A stretch of 64,000 nt of DNA from Limenecus sp048360435. Its GTDB lineage: Bacteria > Cyanobacteriota > Vampirovibrionia > Gastranaerophilales > Gastranaerophilaceae. Shown here piece after piece: positions 18,196 through 26,787 of the stretch; the stretch's first letter is position 1, and each line of letters opens with the position of its first letter. Both the position numbers and the translations under genes were made by a program. Under the pieces are notes generated by a model. It searched no databases. It saw nothing but the letters and a program-made list of their open reading frames with translations, and was not told the origin of the DNA. The stretch covers positions 310,001-374,000 of the forward strand of contig DBGCOP010000027.1 in assembly GCA_048360435.1 (NCBI GenBank), given 5' to 3'.

Positions 18196-19209
18196 TCAAT
18201 AATTATTCAGTATTTCAATAGCTTTCAACTTTCTTTCTGGCACAGGGTGAGCATATCTCATTGTTGTTTTTACGTCACTATGTCCTAATATTTCTTGAAC
18301 AACAGCTAAATCAATACCCATTTCTGTCATTCTCGTAGCCGCAGTATGTCTTAAATCATGAAATCTAAAATTCATAATGTCAGCTTTTCTTAAAGCTTCA
18401 TCAAATCCTTTATGAATAAATTTATACTTTGTTTTTGTGTACGGATTTGCAAAAACATACTCACTAATTTTATTTTCTTTTAGAAGAACCAGTGCTTTCA
18501 TAAGTTTGTTTGAAATAGGTATTTTTCTTGCTTTGCCTGATTTTGTCTGTAATAGTTCAATAAATTGCTTTTTAAAATCTATGTTGCTCCATTTGAGATT
18601 TAAAATTTCACCTTTTCTCATACCTGTTTGTAATGCACAGGTTACAATTGGAATAAAGTAATTATAGTTCTTGTTCTCTCTTAATACTTTAAACAACGCT
18701 GCTTCTTCTTCTTTTGTTAAAAATCTAATTTTGTAATTATTTTGTTTTAGTTTTTTAACTTCTTTAAGAGGATTTTCTTTTGCAAGATTGTTTGAAATAG
18801 CAATGTTGAACATTTTGCTTAATGCTTCAAGATACCTGTTAACTGTTGAATTTTGACGGTTTGTTTTCATAATTGATTTGAATTTTTCAATTTTTTGAGG
18901 TGTGAGGTCTTTTAACCTGGAGTTTTTACCCCAATGTTCTATGAAAACTTTGCAGTAATTCTCGTCAAGTTTATAGCTTTTCTTATTTGCTTTTGAATAT
19001 TCAAGATAAAGTTCAATTGCCTGTGCTAAAGTTGTGTTGGTTGTGCTTTCAACAAGTTCATACCGTCCTCTCATTAGCTCTGATTTAACAATATTTTCTG
19101 CTTTAATTGCATCTTTATGAGAAGAGCAGCCTTTTATTGCTTTGTGATAGCGGACTCCGTCAATCATAAAATTGTAATACCATTTTTCATTCTTTTTATA
19201 TATGCTCAT
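18196..19209 (-). CDS. Tyrosine integrase of the element
   Basis: A 337-residue site-specific recombinase with three parts. An N-terminal arm-binding beta domain begins MSIYKKNEKWYYNF and contains DGVRYHKA. A SAM-like core-binding domain spans about 60-150. The catalytic domain carries the first Arg in TGMRKGEIL, then HDLRHTAATR, GHSDVKTTMRYAH and the tyrosine nucleophile. Start chosen at the ATG at 19209, which has AGGAGG 7 nt upstream; a longer frame to 19239 is less likely. It is transcribed toward attL and follows the excisionase-like gene. It should recombine the 23-bp tRNA site. Confidence 0.95.
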   Translation of the reverse strand: MSIYKKNEKWYYNFMIDGVRYHKAIKGCSSHKDAIKAENIVKSELMRGRYELVESTTNTTLAQAIELYLEYSKANKKSYKLDENYCKVFIEHWGKNSRLKDLTPQKIEKFKSIMKTNRQNSTVNRYLEALSKMFNIAISNNLAKENPLKEVKKLKQNNYKIRFLTKEEEAALFKVLRENKNYNYFIPIVTCALQTGMRKGEILNLKWSNIDFKKQFIELLQTKSGKARKIPISNKLMKALVLLKENKISEYVFANPYTKTKYKFIHKGFDEALRKADIMNFRFHDLRHTAATRMTEMGIDLAVVQEILGHSDVKTTMRYAHPVPERKLKAIEILNNY

Positions 19210-19238
19210 AATTATTCCTCCTAATAAAAGACCCTGCA

Positions 19239-19463
19239 TTAAATGCAGAGTCTTTCTTGATATTTTTCCGGGTTTCTGATGAAATCAATTAGCTTGTATT
19301 TTAGGAACATTGGTTTTTTGTGCCATTTTGAACAAACTATCTTTCTCGGCAGCCTTCCATTTACCAAATAAAGCCTAATAGTTTGAGGCTTTAGTCTTAG
19401 AAGTTCTGCAACTTCTTTAACTGTCATTAATTCTAAATCTTCTGTTGTGTTAAATGTATTCAT
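19239..19463 (-). CDS. Excisionase-like helix-turn-helix protein
   Basis: A 74-residue MerR/excisionase-fold DNA-binding protein: LMTVKEVAELLRLKPQTIRLYLVNGRLP is the typical HTH_17 recognition unit, followed by a wing with basic residues. It lies immediately upstream of the integrase on the same strand, the usual int-xis arrangement, so it probably bends attachment-site DNA for excision or regulates int. Start chosen at the ATG at 19463 preceded by GGGGA; an ATG at 19475 is upstream. It is also possible that it is purely a transcription factor. Confidence 0.85.
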   Translation of the reverse strand: MNTFNTTEDLELMTVKEVAELLRLKPQTIRLYLVNGRLPRKIVCSKWHKKPMFLKYKLIDFIRNPEKYQERLCI

Positions 19464-19498
19464 AATTTTCCCCATTATTTTTATATAGTGTATTTTTT

Positions 19499-19567
19499 AA
19501 TAACCAATAACACCTGACCTCGAATATAACAACTGATAATATCCGAGGAGTGTTATTAGTTGTTATT
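19499..19567. repeat. Long imperfect inverted repeat between excisionase and helicase genes
   Basis: The arms, each about 30 nt (AATAACC-AATAACACctgaCCTCG and its complement ending CGAGGagtgttattagttgttatt), can fold into one long hairpin. The right arm runs into the helicase stop codon. It contains AACTAATAACACTC on the minus strand, which recurs in the hairpin at 34365-34434. Confidence 0.6.
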
Positions 19568-21521
19568 AATCGTTGTTACTATTATTCAATCTAAGCTTTT
19601 CGGCTTTAAATTTATCTTGTAACTGCTCAATTAAGTATAGATTTTGGAATGTTGTAACATCCAAAAATGTCGATGAAGCTACTGCTGGTATACGCTTACT
19701 GCTTGTTTTATATCGTTTATTTTCGGTTTTGATATAATACGGTGAAGCTTTTACAGATAAAGAAAACTCTTTGGGTAAAATGAATTTATCTGAATAAATT
19801 CTTCCTATATAAGAGTTAAATTTATCAAGACAAGTTTGTGTTCTGATTGTGAGTGTTGAACATCCGCCAGCATGTTTTTGTAACCAAATATGTTCTTCAA
19901 ATCTAATTAGCTGTTCTTCAAGTAAAATAGGTAAATGATTTAGGAACGCATCTATTGGCTCTTCTAGTTCTTTAAATTGTCCGAGATACCATTCAAAATA
20001 CTCAATTACTTTTGTATTTTTATCAAATATTTCATAGTTTCCCAGTTGTTCAAGAAGTCTTAAACCTGTATAAGCAATAGCTACATTGTGTGATTCTCTG
20101 CTCTCTTCGACATCTAAACATTTTGCAAAGTATGTACTTGACTCATTAATCATCATTAAAACATCATCAAAGTTGTATTTCAACAGCTCGGGCAATATTT
20201 TCGATAGATAACGAGGTTCTTTGTAATACTCGGCCATTTCTTTCGGATTATACATATTGGGTTCAAAATAAATAGGTAAAATGCGGTTTAACATTTTTTC
20301 CTTTTGCACAGGCAGATAATTGCTTGAAACAAACATTGCCGAACATTGAGGAAGATTGTTAAACTTATTTCCGTCTTGCATTTTTTCTCTTACGACATTT
20401 TCATAGCTTTGGACAATATTATTTTCAAAGCCCTCTGTCCTGATAGCTTTTGAGGTCATGTCATTAAGATGTATCAAGCAGGAGTTATAAGCATTGCATT
20501 TTCGGTTTATTGAACGATATGTGCTGTTTCCCATAGCAAGAAAAGTCTTATCAAAACCGTAGATGTAATTTACCAGATTTTGGATTGTGCCTTTTCCTTG
20601 TTTTGACTTGCCGTAAAGAAAGCCTGTCGGGAAGCCGCAGGTGTTTTCCCAAAGTTTTTCTGTAAAAATACCCATAACCCCTAAGCCTAAAGCTAAGAAA
20701 GGTCCTATAGCACCATTAAAAGCCTTATCCATAGAACTCAAAAGTTGTGATACACAGCTGCTAATGTCAATGTACTCTTGGTAAAGTACAGGCAAGTTAC
20801 TACCAGTTTCTTTATCAAGCATTACCTTTTTGCCAGTTGGTAATTCTATTACACCGTTTTCATCAGACCAATATGTGTTGAAACCGTCTGTGTAACAGTT
20901 TTCATAAATACGTCCCGGTAAATCTTCAAATTCTATGCTCCCTGAATTTGTGAGAAGAGTTACAGTATCTGTACATTGCTTGTTGATAAGTTCTCTGAAC
21001 AATTTTACTGTTTTGTCATCACCATCAGCAATCAAGTAATTACTGGCATTACACAATGTTTCCGCAAAATCTGTAAATCTACATTTTGCTTTACCTTTAA
21101 GGCAAAAAGAACTGGTTAATGTTCCCTTGTCTGTTAGAGCAAGTAATTCTATAACTGCTGTACCAGGCTTATTAGTTTTGTTGTTAGCATAGCTTTTTAG
21201 CTTTGTTACTTTATCTATAACTGCATTTAGGACTCTTTTTATTATAAGTAATTTTTCACCTTTTCCCGTTACCTTAAATTCAAAAGTTGAATTATTGTAT
21301 TCAATAAGGTCATTTTGGATAGATTTTTTATCAATGTCATCGGGTATTGACCTGATGATTGGTTCTTTTAGCGCTTTATCATCGCGCTTTTCGAGTTCTG
21401 CAAGAGCAAATTCTCGATAACTTCTTTTAAGCAAGTCAAGAGGGTTATTTATTTCTTTTGGCTTGCATTGTTTTTTATCTTCGGTTTTATTTTCTGAAGT
21501 ATTTTTGAGCAATTTAGTCAT
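19566..21521 (-). CDS. DUF927-like replicative helicase/ATPase
   Basis: About 651 residues. A central P-loop-like segment GKSKQGKGTIQN (near residue 305) and the following SYRSINRKCN / LIHLNDMTSKA block resemble DUF927 (phage/plasmid superfamily 3-type) helicases usually joined to a primase. The C-terminal 200 residues look like a DNA-binding or regulatory region. The frame is open further upstream, to 21692, but GGAG lies correctly before the ATG at 21521, 14 nt after the primase stop, so this is the likely start. It forms a two-gene replication module with the Prim-Pol; in many elements these are one fused protein. Confidence 0.8.
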   Translation of the reverse strand: MTKLLKNTSENKTEDKKQCKPKEINNPLDLLKRSYREFALAELEKRDDKALKEPIIRSIPDDIDKKSIQNDLIEYNNSTFEFKVTGKGEKLLIIKRVLNAVIDKVTKLKSYANNKTNKPGTAVIELLALTDKGTLTSSFCLKGKAKCRFTDFAETLCNASNYLIADGDDKTVKLFRELINKQCTDTVTLLTNSGSIEFEDLPGRIYENCYTDGFNTYWSDENGVIELPTGKKVMLDKETGSNLPVLYQEYIDISSCVSQLLSSMDKAFNGAIGPFLALGLGVMGIFTEKLWENTCGFPTGFLYGKSKQGKGTIQNLVNYIYGFDKTFLAMGNSTYRSINRKCNAYNSCLIHLNDMTSKAIRTEGFENNIVQSYENVVREKMQDGNKFNNLPQCSAMFVSSNYLPVQKEKMLNRILPIYFEPNMYNPKEMAEYYKEPRYLSKILPELLKYNFDDVLMMINESSTYFAKCLDVEESRESHNVAIAYTGLRLLEQLGNYEIFDKNTKVIEYFEWYLGQFKELEEPIDAFLNHLPILLEEQLIRFEEHIWLQKHAGGCSTLTIRTQTCLDKFNSYIGRIYSDKFILPKEFSLSVKASPYYIKTENKRYKTSSKRIPAVASSTFLDVTTFQNLYLIEQLQDKFKAEKLRLNNSNND

Positions 21522-21534
21522 TTTATTTCTCCAA

Positions 21535-22467
21535 TTAATTGTTTTTGTTACATTCATTGCAGCCCTCGAATAATTTTCTAACTGTTCGACAGCTGAAATG
21601 ATATTTTTTTGCGTTTTCAAATTTAGATTGTGATTCCGCATAGTTATAGTTTGAATAATCTTCACTATATTTGTGAAAAAGTGTCTCACCATTTGCTACA
21701 TTAGAAAGAAGCTTTGCAAATTCAAACCATAAGTATTCGGGAAGATATTCTGCTTCATCAATACAATGTTTGAAAAAAGCACATTTTTCATAAAGCGGCA
21801 TTATGTCAATATCCAACACTTTTTTCTCTGTTTGCTGAAATCTAGTATTAGTTTTAACTTCTGATTCACGGTTTAGTTGTTTTTGCCACTCCTCAGGAAG
21901 TTCCTGTAAATCAGCTTGTGGTAAGAAATTGTTATAAATCTTATACAAGCCGTTTTCTGCATTTAAAGAAGTTGGTGCTAGGACATAATGCGGTCTTTGT
22001 ATGTCAATACAGTCTGCATAACATCTCATCAACTGCTTTTGGCTGTCTTTGAAATAGATATGAAGTCCGCCCGACGGTGAAATAACCACTGGCACATTTT
22101 CTTCAAAATCACCCCAGTTCTTGAGGCAATCAGCAAGAATTTTTAGCCCATGTTTATTTTTATCAGGCTTGTTGTCAACATCAACTACCGTAATTCCGCT
22201 TTTTGCACAATCTATGGCAATTCTACCGTATGGGTATTTTTGCCAGTATTCGATTATAGTCTTGGTGTCTTTAGTGGAAAATTCTTTCCACATGAATCCT
22301 TTAAACGGTATTTTTTGACCGCTTACGGGAAAGACATAATATCCCAATGATGCCAACCACAAAGCATTATGCATGTGGTATTGAGCCAAACTCAACCCCC
22401 CGCTGTTAAACCGCTGATTTTTATTTGCCTCGCATGCATCAAAGAGATTAGTTAAGTTGCTTATCAT
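21535..22467 (-). CDS. Bifunctional DNA primase/polymerase (Prim-Pol)
   Basis: 310 residues. The archaeo-eukaryotic-primase-like core is clear: ALWLASLGYYVFPVSG opens it, D96 and D98 in VVDVDNK give the metal-binding acidic pair, and SPSGGLHIYF (about 131-138) carries the second-motif histidine. The C-terminal 100 residues form a Cys/His-containing helical region (for example CAFFKHC and CRTVRKLFEGCNECNKN) that may bind zinc. It probably primes and starts element replication together with the helicase encoded downstream. AAAGGAG precedes the ATG. A palindrome-rich noncoding region lies directly upstream. Confidence 0.9.
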   Translation of the reverse strand: MISNLTNLFDACEANKNQRFNSGGLSLAQYHMHNALWLASLGYYVFPVSGQKIPFKGFMWKEFSTKDTKTIIEYWQKYPYGRIAIDCAKSGITVVDVDNKPDKNKHGLKILADCLKNWGDFEENVPVVISPSGGLHIYFKDSQKQLMRCYADCIDIQRPHYVLAPTSLNAENGLYKIYNNFLPQADLQELPEEWQKQLNRESEVKTNTRFQQTEKKVLDIDIMPLYEKCAFFKHCIDEAEYLPEYLWFEFAKLLSNVANGETLFHKYSEDYSNYNYAESQSKFENAKKYHFSCRTVRKLFEGCNECNKNN

Positions 22468-22513
22468 AACTTTTCTCCTTTATTTAGTTTTCAAAGTTCG
22501 ATTGTTTTGACTA

Positions 22514-22559
22514 AATCACAGGCAAAATAAGCCTATAAAGAGGCTTCTGCTATGTGATT
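22514..22559. repeat. Nested inverted repeat upstream of the primase gene
   Basis: AATCACA (22514-22520) pairs with TGTGATT (22553-22559), and inside it AAGCCT (22529-22534) pairs with AGGCTT (22541-22546), so it can form a two-part stem. Confidence 0.65.
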
Positions 22560-22572
22560 AAGTTAGAGGATA

Positions 22573-22667
22573 AAGAAACAATCGTCTGTTAAAACTTGCA
22601 AAAGGATTTAAGATATTTTATAATATTAGTATGGTTTTATTTTGGTGCAAGTTGACGATTGTTTCTT
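22573..22667. repeat. Long interrupted inverted repeat
   Basis: AAGAAACAATCGTC plus AACTTGCA (22573-22600) is the exact complement of TGCAAGTT plus GACGATTGTTTCTT (22646-22667), apart from a 6-nt bulge. The arms surround a 45-bp AT-rich centre. The related TTCGATTGTTTTGAC also occurs at about 22497. Confidence 0.7.
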
Positions 22668-22749
22668 GTACCTTTTTTATGGGCTTTTGTTCTTTAGTTT
22701 CATCTCTGTTCTCCTTTTATCTTGCGGCTTTGAGCCTTTGTACTTTTTT

Positions 22750-22777
22750 TATAAATTTATTTAATAATAAATTTATA
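22750..22777. repeat. AT-only perfect inverted repeat
   Basis: TATAAATTTA and TAAATTTATA form 10-bp arms around 8 nt. A possible melting element of the candidate origin. Confidence 0.55.
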
Positions 22778-22813
22778 AATATTTACACTTTGTAAACATC
22801 TATAAAATTTTGT

Positions 22814-22833
22814 CGTTACTGAGTCTAGTAACG
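22814..22833. repeat. Operator-like palindrome CGTTACT-N6-AGTAACG
   Basis: A perfect 7-bp inverted repeat with a 6-bp centre in the noncoding region, the form expected for a dimeric DNA-binding protein. A weaker one, CAATAC-N11-GTATTG, follows at 22871-22893. Confidence 0.6.
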
Positions 22834-23078
22834 CTTACATTGTTAGTGTATATACAAATACCTTAAAACGCAATACCTACAAGAGATGTATTGATATTTT
22901 TTTTCAAAATGGCAACCCAAGATTTATAACAATAATACTTGTTTTTGCTCAAAAAAAAAAATATGCTGTTAAAGCAAAATACAGTTAAATTTTTGACAAA
23001 ATATCTCTTATATAAACATTTCCCCGCAAAAAAAAATGCCAATTTGGCAACCTAAACAAATTTCTTTTTTACAAAACT

Positions 23079-23639
23079 TTATAAGTATTGTTTTTTAATA
23101 CGTTCTGGTCTGATAAGTCTAAAGTTGGAGTACAGTGCATATCCATTCAGCTGGTACTTATAATATATTAAATCATTAACACGTTTATCAACTTCTTTAT
23201 CATTAACATTTTTAAACCAATAAGAGTCTTCTTTTGGATATTCTTTTATTTTTTGCAAAATTTTCTTTTTGAGTTTACTAACAAAACTTTTAAGATTTGA
23301 ATTTGATGCTTTTCTTGAAAAAATTTTCTTTGATAAAATATCGTTATAATCGTCATTTAATAATGATGACTCTTCAATTAGTAACCTTATCACAGCAAAT
23401 TCTTTTTTACTTAATCTTATTGGAACACCATAAAAACAAATAATTCTTTCAGTAGCCGAGAGTTTCGAAAACTGTTTATTATAGTCAGCATAAGAGTCCG
23501 AATTGAATATCTTAAATAAATCATGAATTACAAGTGCATAATCACGTTTAAAAGAATCTTGTTTGTCTTTTGTATATTTACTATAAGCTTTACGTAATAC
23601 TTTAATATTGGTAATGGGTTTCTTTTCTGTTTGTTCCAT
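23079..23639 (-). CDS. Putative winged-helix protein of the element
   Basis: 186 residues from the ATG at 23639. I do not recognise a named family. The central part reads like an OmpR-type winged helix without a receiver: IRLSKKEFAVIRLLIEE for the first helix, SNLKSFVSKLKKKILQKI for the recognition helix and NGYALYSNFRLI for the hairpin wing. This is pattern matching only. A TACAAT box lies exactly 6 nt before the ATG and there is no Shine-Dalgarno sequence, so the mRNA may be leaderless. The frame is open to 23720. It may regulate the replication module downstream. Confidence 0.65.
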   Translation of the reverse strand: MEQTEKKPITNIKVLRKAYSKYTKDKQDSFKRDYALVIHDLFKIFNSDSYADYNKQFSKLSATERIICFYGVPIRLSKKEFAVIRLLIEESSLLNDDYNDILSKKIFSRKASNSNLKSFVSKLKKKILQKIKEYPKEDSYWFKNVNDKEVDKRVNDLIYYKYQLNGYALYSNFRLIRPERIKKQYL

Positions 23640-23772
23640 GTCTAAATTGTATGATAAACAGAATCCAGAATAAAGCTGAATAAACTTACAAAAAATTTTA
23701 AATATTTTATATTTAAACAATAAAAGGGTTATTCAGATAAACCCGAATAACCTCAGTTATGCATTATATACT

Positions 23773-24660
23773 TTAATATTCAAAATATTCATATTCCCAG
23801 TTTATATTTTTATTTTCTGCAAAATACTTTTTAATTGTTTCAAGCTGTTTTTTTGAACAACTATCATTATTATTTAAATTAGCTTTTTCAAAACATAAAA
23901 TCGGCACCCCTTCTAAGACTAAAGATTTCGGCATTCCGTTATTTGAAAATACGGGTTCTATATAGCCATTAGAAGTTTTTATTTGTTTTTTGTAACTTTC
24001 TTTAATTGATTGTATTTCTTTATTAGAGCATTCTGTGTTGTTCTCGTCAATATAACCTTCATAACGTAAAGCACTTATGTAACTTTTTGCACATTTATTA
24101 GAAACATTCATCTTTTGTGCAAATAACTTAGATTTGGCGGTATAATAAGTTTTAACCGCATGCTCAATTTTTGAAGTTTCAGCATTAGCTTTATATTTCT
24201 CTTGGATTGCACTATGACAAACTCCAAAATAGAAAAAGATAGATATGAGTATTATCGCAGTTATAGAAATAATTTGAAAAATAAGATATTTTTCTTTTTG
24301 AATTGGTTTAACTTCTCTTTCATAACTTGGTTCTGCACAAGCCCAAACCAAAGCAGCAGGCCAAGTAATAGGAATAAGCCATATAATAATTCCTAAAACA
24401 AAAATTGCAGTAGTTCTCGGACTCGTTTTGTGCTGTGCAATATAGCCAGGTAATAAAAATAGTTGAACCAATAAAATTATACCTAACACCATCGCAAGCA
24501 TACAAATAAAATCCATATCATTTATATAAGAAAATGATACAGCGAAGATTATTCCTAATACTCCTAATAAATCAATAAATTTACGCATAATGCTAAATGT
24601 TAATGATACGTTAAATTTTTGAATTTCTCTATCATTGAATTCTTCAAAATAATTTTTCAT
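23773..24660 (-). CDS. Membrane protein with superinfection-immunity-like segment
   Basis: 295 residues. There are hydrophobic segments at about 28-46, 50-70, 82-105 and 128-150, then a soluble, Cys-containing C-terminal domain of about 140 residues. The stretch LLPGYIAQHKTSPRTTAIFV...PITWPAALVWA resembles the Imm_superinfect (phage T4 Imm-like) motif, in which a short two-helix protein blocks DNA entry of later phages. The resemblance covers only about 45 residues and is by eye. The C-terminal part (ISALRYEGYIDENN, NGMPKSLVLEG) looks like a pilin-like or periplasmic module. AAGGAGG precedes the ATG. Confidence 0.6.
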   Translation of the reverse strand: MKNYFEEFNDREIQKFNVSLTFSIMRKFIDLLGVLGIIFAVSFSYINDMDFICMLAMVLGIILLVQLFLLPGYIAQHKTSPRTTAIFVLGIIIWLIPITWPAALVWACAEPSYEREVKPIQKEKYLIFQIISITAIILISIFFYFGVCHSAIQEKYKANAETSKIEHAVKTYYTAKSKLFAQKMNVSNKCAKSYISALRYEGYIDENNTECSNKEIQSIKESYKKQIKTSNGYIEPVFSNNGMPKSLVLEGVPILCFEKANLNNNDSCSKKQLETIKKYFAENKNINWEYEYFEY

Positions 24661-24798
24661 TTTTCCTCCTTTTAATCTTGAATTTAATAGTCACAGATTC
24701 CTTTAAAGTTTTTAGCTCTATTAGATGCATCAAAAATGTAGCATTTTCAAAACGCTGAACAGCTTCAAATCCACCATCAACATTTGTTTTCCTTTTGA

Positions 24799-25647
24799 CT
24801 ACTTCAACAATTCTAAAGCATCCGCACCTTGACGAATCCAATTACTTGCAGATGGCGGAACATATAAGGTTCCCTGTTCCAATAGTCGTCTGCCAATTTC
24901 TTTTTTTCTTTGTTTTTTCTGTTCTGCTTTTGATTTGGCAATAGCATTTGCTTTTTCCTTTGCCATTTCTTCGGTTGTTAGTGTCACAATTTGTTGATAT
25001 GGTTGAAAGAGTTCAATATCTCTTTTTCTTATTTTCGCAGCCATTTCTTCATATTCTGATTTATTTATAATGCCATTGATATAGTTATTGTAAATATTAG
25101 AAAATTCATTACGCAGGTTATTTAACTGCCAAAGTCGTTGACTTTTAAATGTTAAAAGTTCAAGTTCTTTTTCGACATCTATTCCTGCAGATTGTCTTAA
25201 TTGCAAAGTCTGAATTTTTGTATCAATTTCCTTTATTGATTGAGTAATTTTTATTGAGTTTGGAATGACAACTCTCTCGACTTCGTTGATTTTTGTGTCT
25301 GTTTTTGTAACGTTTGATGCTTTTTGGGTAGAAACTGTAGCATTTGGTTTAGAATGTACTTTTTGTTTCTTTGAGGTATTTGGAACTCCTTTATAAAAAT
25401 CTTCATGAAAAGAGTTATATTGGCTCATTATATTTTGAAAGGGGTCAGTACCTTTTTTTATCCATAAATCGCATTTACCAGTATATGCATTTCCACTATC
25501 AGAACAATAGTGAGTTTTAGACTCAATACACCAACCTTTTGAATTTTTCTTTATACAGGGACCAATATCTTTTTCTGAATAAAACCCTGCGTAAGATACT
25601 TGTGCAGTTAATAATACCACTAAGGAAATCGCTAACTCTTTTTTCAT
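24799..25647 (-). CDS. Secreted Cys-containing protein of unknown function
   Basis: 282 residues with a signal peptide (1-20, ending SYA-GF). The mature N-terminus has five cysteines in about 35 residues (GPCIKKN, WCIESKTHYCSD, GKCDLW), a pattern of small disulphide modules. A Thr/Ser/Lys-rich linker and a long, highly charged coiled-coil-like region (about 130-265) follow. I do not recognise the family. AGGAG precedes the ATG. It is transcribed toward the superinfection-immunity-like gene, with a 138-nt gap, and the two may act together at the envelope. Confidence 0.65.
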   Translation of the reverse strand: MKKELAISLVVLLTAQVSYAGFYSEKDIGPCIKKNSKGWCIESKTHYCSDSGNAYTGKCDLWIKKGTDPFQNIMSQYNSFHEDFYKGVPNTSKKQKVHSKPNATVSTQKASNVTKTDTKINEVERVVIPNSIKITQSIKEIDTKIQTLQLRQSAGIDVEKELELLTFKSQRLWQLNNLRNEFSNIYNNYINGIINKSEYEEMAAKIRKRDIELFQPYQQIVTLTTEEMAKEKANAIAKSKAEQKKQRKKEIGRRLLEQGTLYVPPSASNWIRQGADALELLK

Positions 25648-25749
25648 ATTTTTACTCCTATATTTATAAAAACATTTTACAATAAAACTAAGTCCTGTAA
25701 ACCCATGTTATAAAAGATTTACAATGGTATTTTGTAATATCTGTCTTAC

Positions 25750-25767
25750 TGTAATGTTTATATTACA
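25750..25767. promoter_or_regulatory. Palindrome TGTAAT-N6-ATTACA before the small XRE gene
   Basis: A perfect inverted repeat 16 bp upstream of the regulator start, well placed for autorepression. A related palindrome with a 7-bp centre lies in the toxin-antitoxin promoter at 30459-30477. Confidence 0.5.
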
Positions 25768-25782
25768 TGACAAAATGCCTTT

Positions 25783-25992
25783 ATGGGCATACGTAAGTTA
25801 AGAAACGATATAGGTAGAAAACTAAAAAAACTTCGTCTTGAAAAAGGTATATCTCAAGAAAAACTTGCAGAATTTGTTGATATGTCGAGAGAACACATTT
25901 CTTGTATTGAAAGAGGAAAAAATTTGGCAACGGTTGAAACATTATATAATCTTGCTAAATACTTTGAAGTTGATATAAAATATTTTTTTTAA
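25783..25992 (+). CDS. XRE-family helix-turn-helix regulator
   Basis: 69 residues, essentially a lone HTH_3 domain: IGRKLKKLRLEKGISQEKLAEFVDMSREHISCIERGKNLATVETLYNLAKYF, the cro/C1 fold. It is divergent from the secreted-protein gene and probably controls one or both of the flanking transcription units through the palindrome just upstream. No Shine-Dalgarno sequence is seen. Similar single-domain XRE proteins act as phage-type repressors or as restriction-modification controllers. Confidence 0.88.
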   Translation: MGIRKLRNDIGRKLKKLRLEKGISQEKLAEFVDMSREHISCIERGKNLATVETLYNLAKYFEVDIKYFF

Positions 25993-26188
25993 TTTTTTCG
26001 AATGATACATAATTATAAAGAGTATCTTTTGATAATTGTATACGAAATATTACCCCTGTTAAATTACGACTTAACCAGCAAACCCTTATAAAATAAATGT
26101 GTACATAGAATAATACATAATTTATTATTTTAATATATTGTGTATTATTGATATGACTGTATTTGACACATTTGAAAGGCAGGTTTTT

Positions 26189-26752
26189 ATGGAATTTGTG
26201 CAACCTATCAGAGACTTAAAGCAAATTGAAACAATCAAAAAGCTTTTGAAGCAACAAAGTTTAAGGGATTATTGCTTATTTATTCTTGGCATTAATTCAG
26301 GGTTACGAATAAGTGATTTGCTTCGGCTACGGATTTGTGATGTTAGCGAGAAAGGAAAGCCAAAAGACAGGATACGACTTCGAGAGAAAAAGACAAATAA
26401 GTTCAAAGATTTTCCCATCTCGGACAACGCAAAATCAGCAATCAAAGAATACTTAAAGACAAGAATCATTATAGAAAACGAGCCTTTGTTCATATCACGC
26501 AAGAACAAGGGCTTTTTATTGCGACAACAGGCATATAGGATTTTGAATGAAGTAGCGAGGTCAGTAGGAATAAAAGACAAAATCGGCACGCACACTTTAA
26601 GAAAAACTTTTGGATATCACGCATACAATAATGGCTATGACATCACGTTGATACAAAAGCTTTTTAATCACTCATCACCGAGCATAACTCTGAGATACAT
26701 CGGGATAACGCAAGAGCAATTAGATGATGTTTATTTGAGTTTGGATTTATAA
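26189..26752 (+). CDS. Small tyrosine recombinase without arm or core-binding domain
   Basis: 187 residues from the ATG at 26189; the frame is open to 26138. It holds almost only the Xer-type catalytic domain: Arg in LGINSGLRISDLL, HTLRKTFGYHAYNNG for the His/Arg pair, LFNHSSPSITLRYIGI with His and the tyrosine nucleophile. All catalytic residues seem intact. Such short recombinases are common on phages and plasmids of Firmicutes, where their job is mostly unknown: dimer resolution, inversion, or an accessory to integration. The element's own integrase is a different, full-length protein at 18196-19209. Confidence 0.85.
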   Translation: MEFVQPIRDLKQIETIKKLLKQQSLRDYCLFILGINSGLRISDLLRLRICDVSEKGKPKDRIRLREKKTNKFKDFPISDNAKSAIKEYLKTRIIIENEPLFISRKNKGFLLRQQAYRILNEVARSVGIKDKIGTHTLRKTFGYHAYNNGYDITLIQKLFNHSSPSITLRYIGITQEQLDDVYLSLDL

Positions 26753-26758
26753 AAAAGC

Positions 26759-26787
26759 TACAAGGCAATTTACGCAATTGCCTTGTA
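26759..26787 (-). terminator. Intrinsic terminator of the 311-residue gene
   Basis: A perfect 12-bp inverted repeat (TACAAGGCAATT / AATTGCCTTGTA, 5-nt loop) followed on the minus strand by GCTTTTTT. It overlaps the gene's stop codon. Confidence 0.8.

Larger units (their letters stand above)
22468..23078. other. Palindrome-rich noncoding region, candidate replication origin
   Basis: These 611 bp have no gene I can support; a nine-codon frame with AAAGGAG at about 22705 may be a leader peptide. They contain at least five inverted repeats and a 70% or more AT block. They sit directly upstream of the Prim-Pol/helicase operon, where origins of such elements usually lie. The motif TGGCAACC or a close form occurs at about 22909 and 23046. 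Function is inferred from position and structure only. Confidence 0.5.

Noticed and set aside
24644..24841. 65-codon frame on the minus strand between two island genes
   Set aside because: It overlaps both neighbours, has no ribosome site and a composition unlike a protein.
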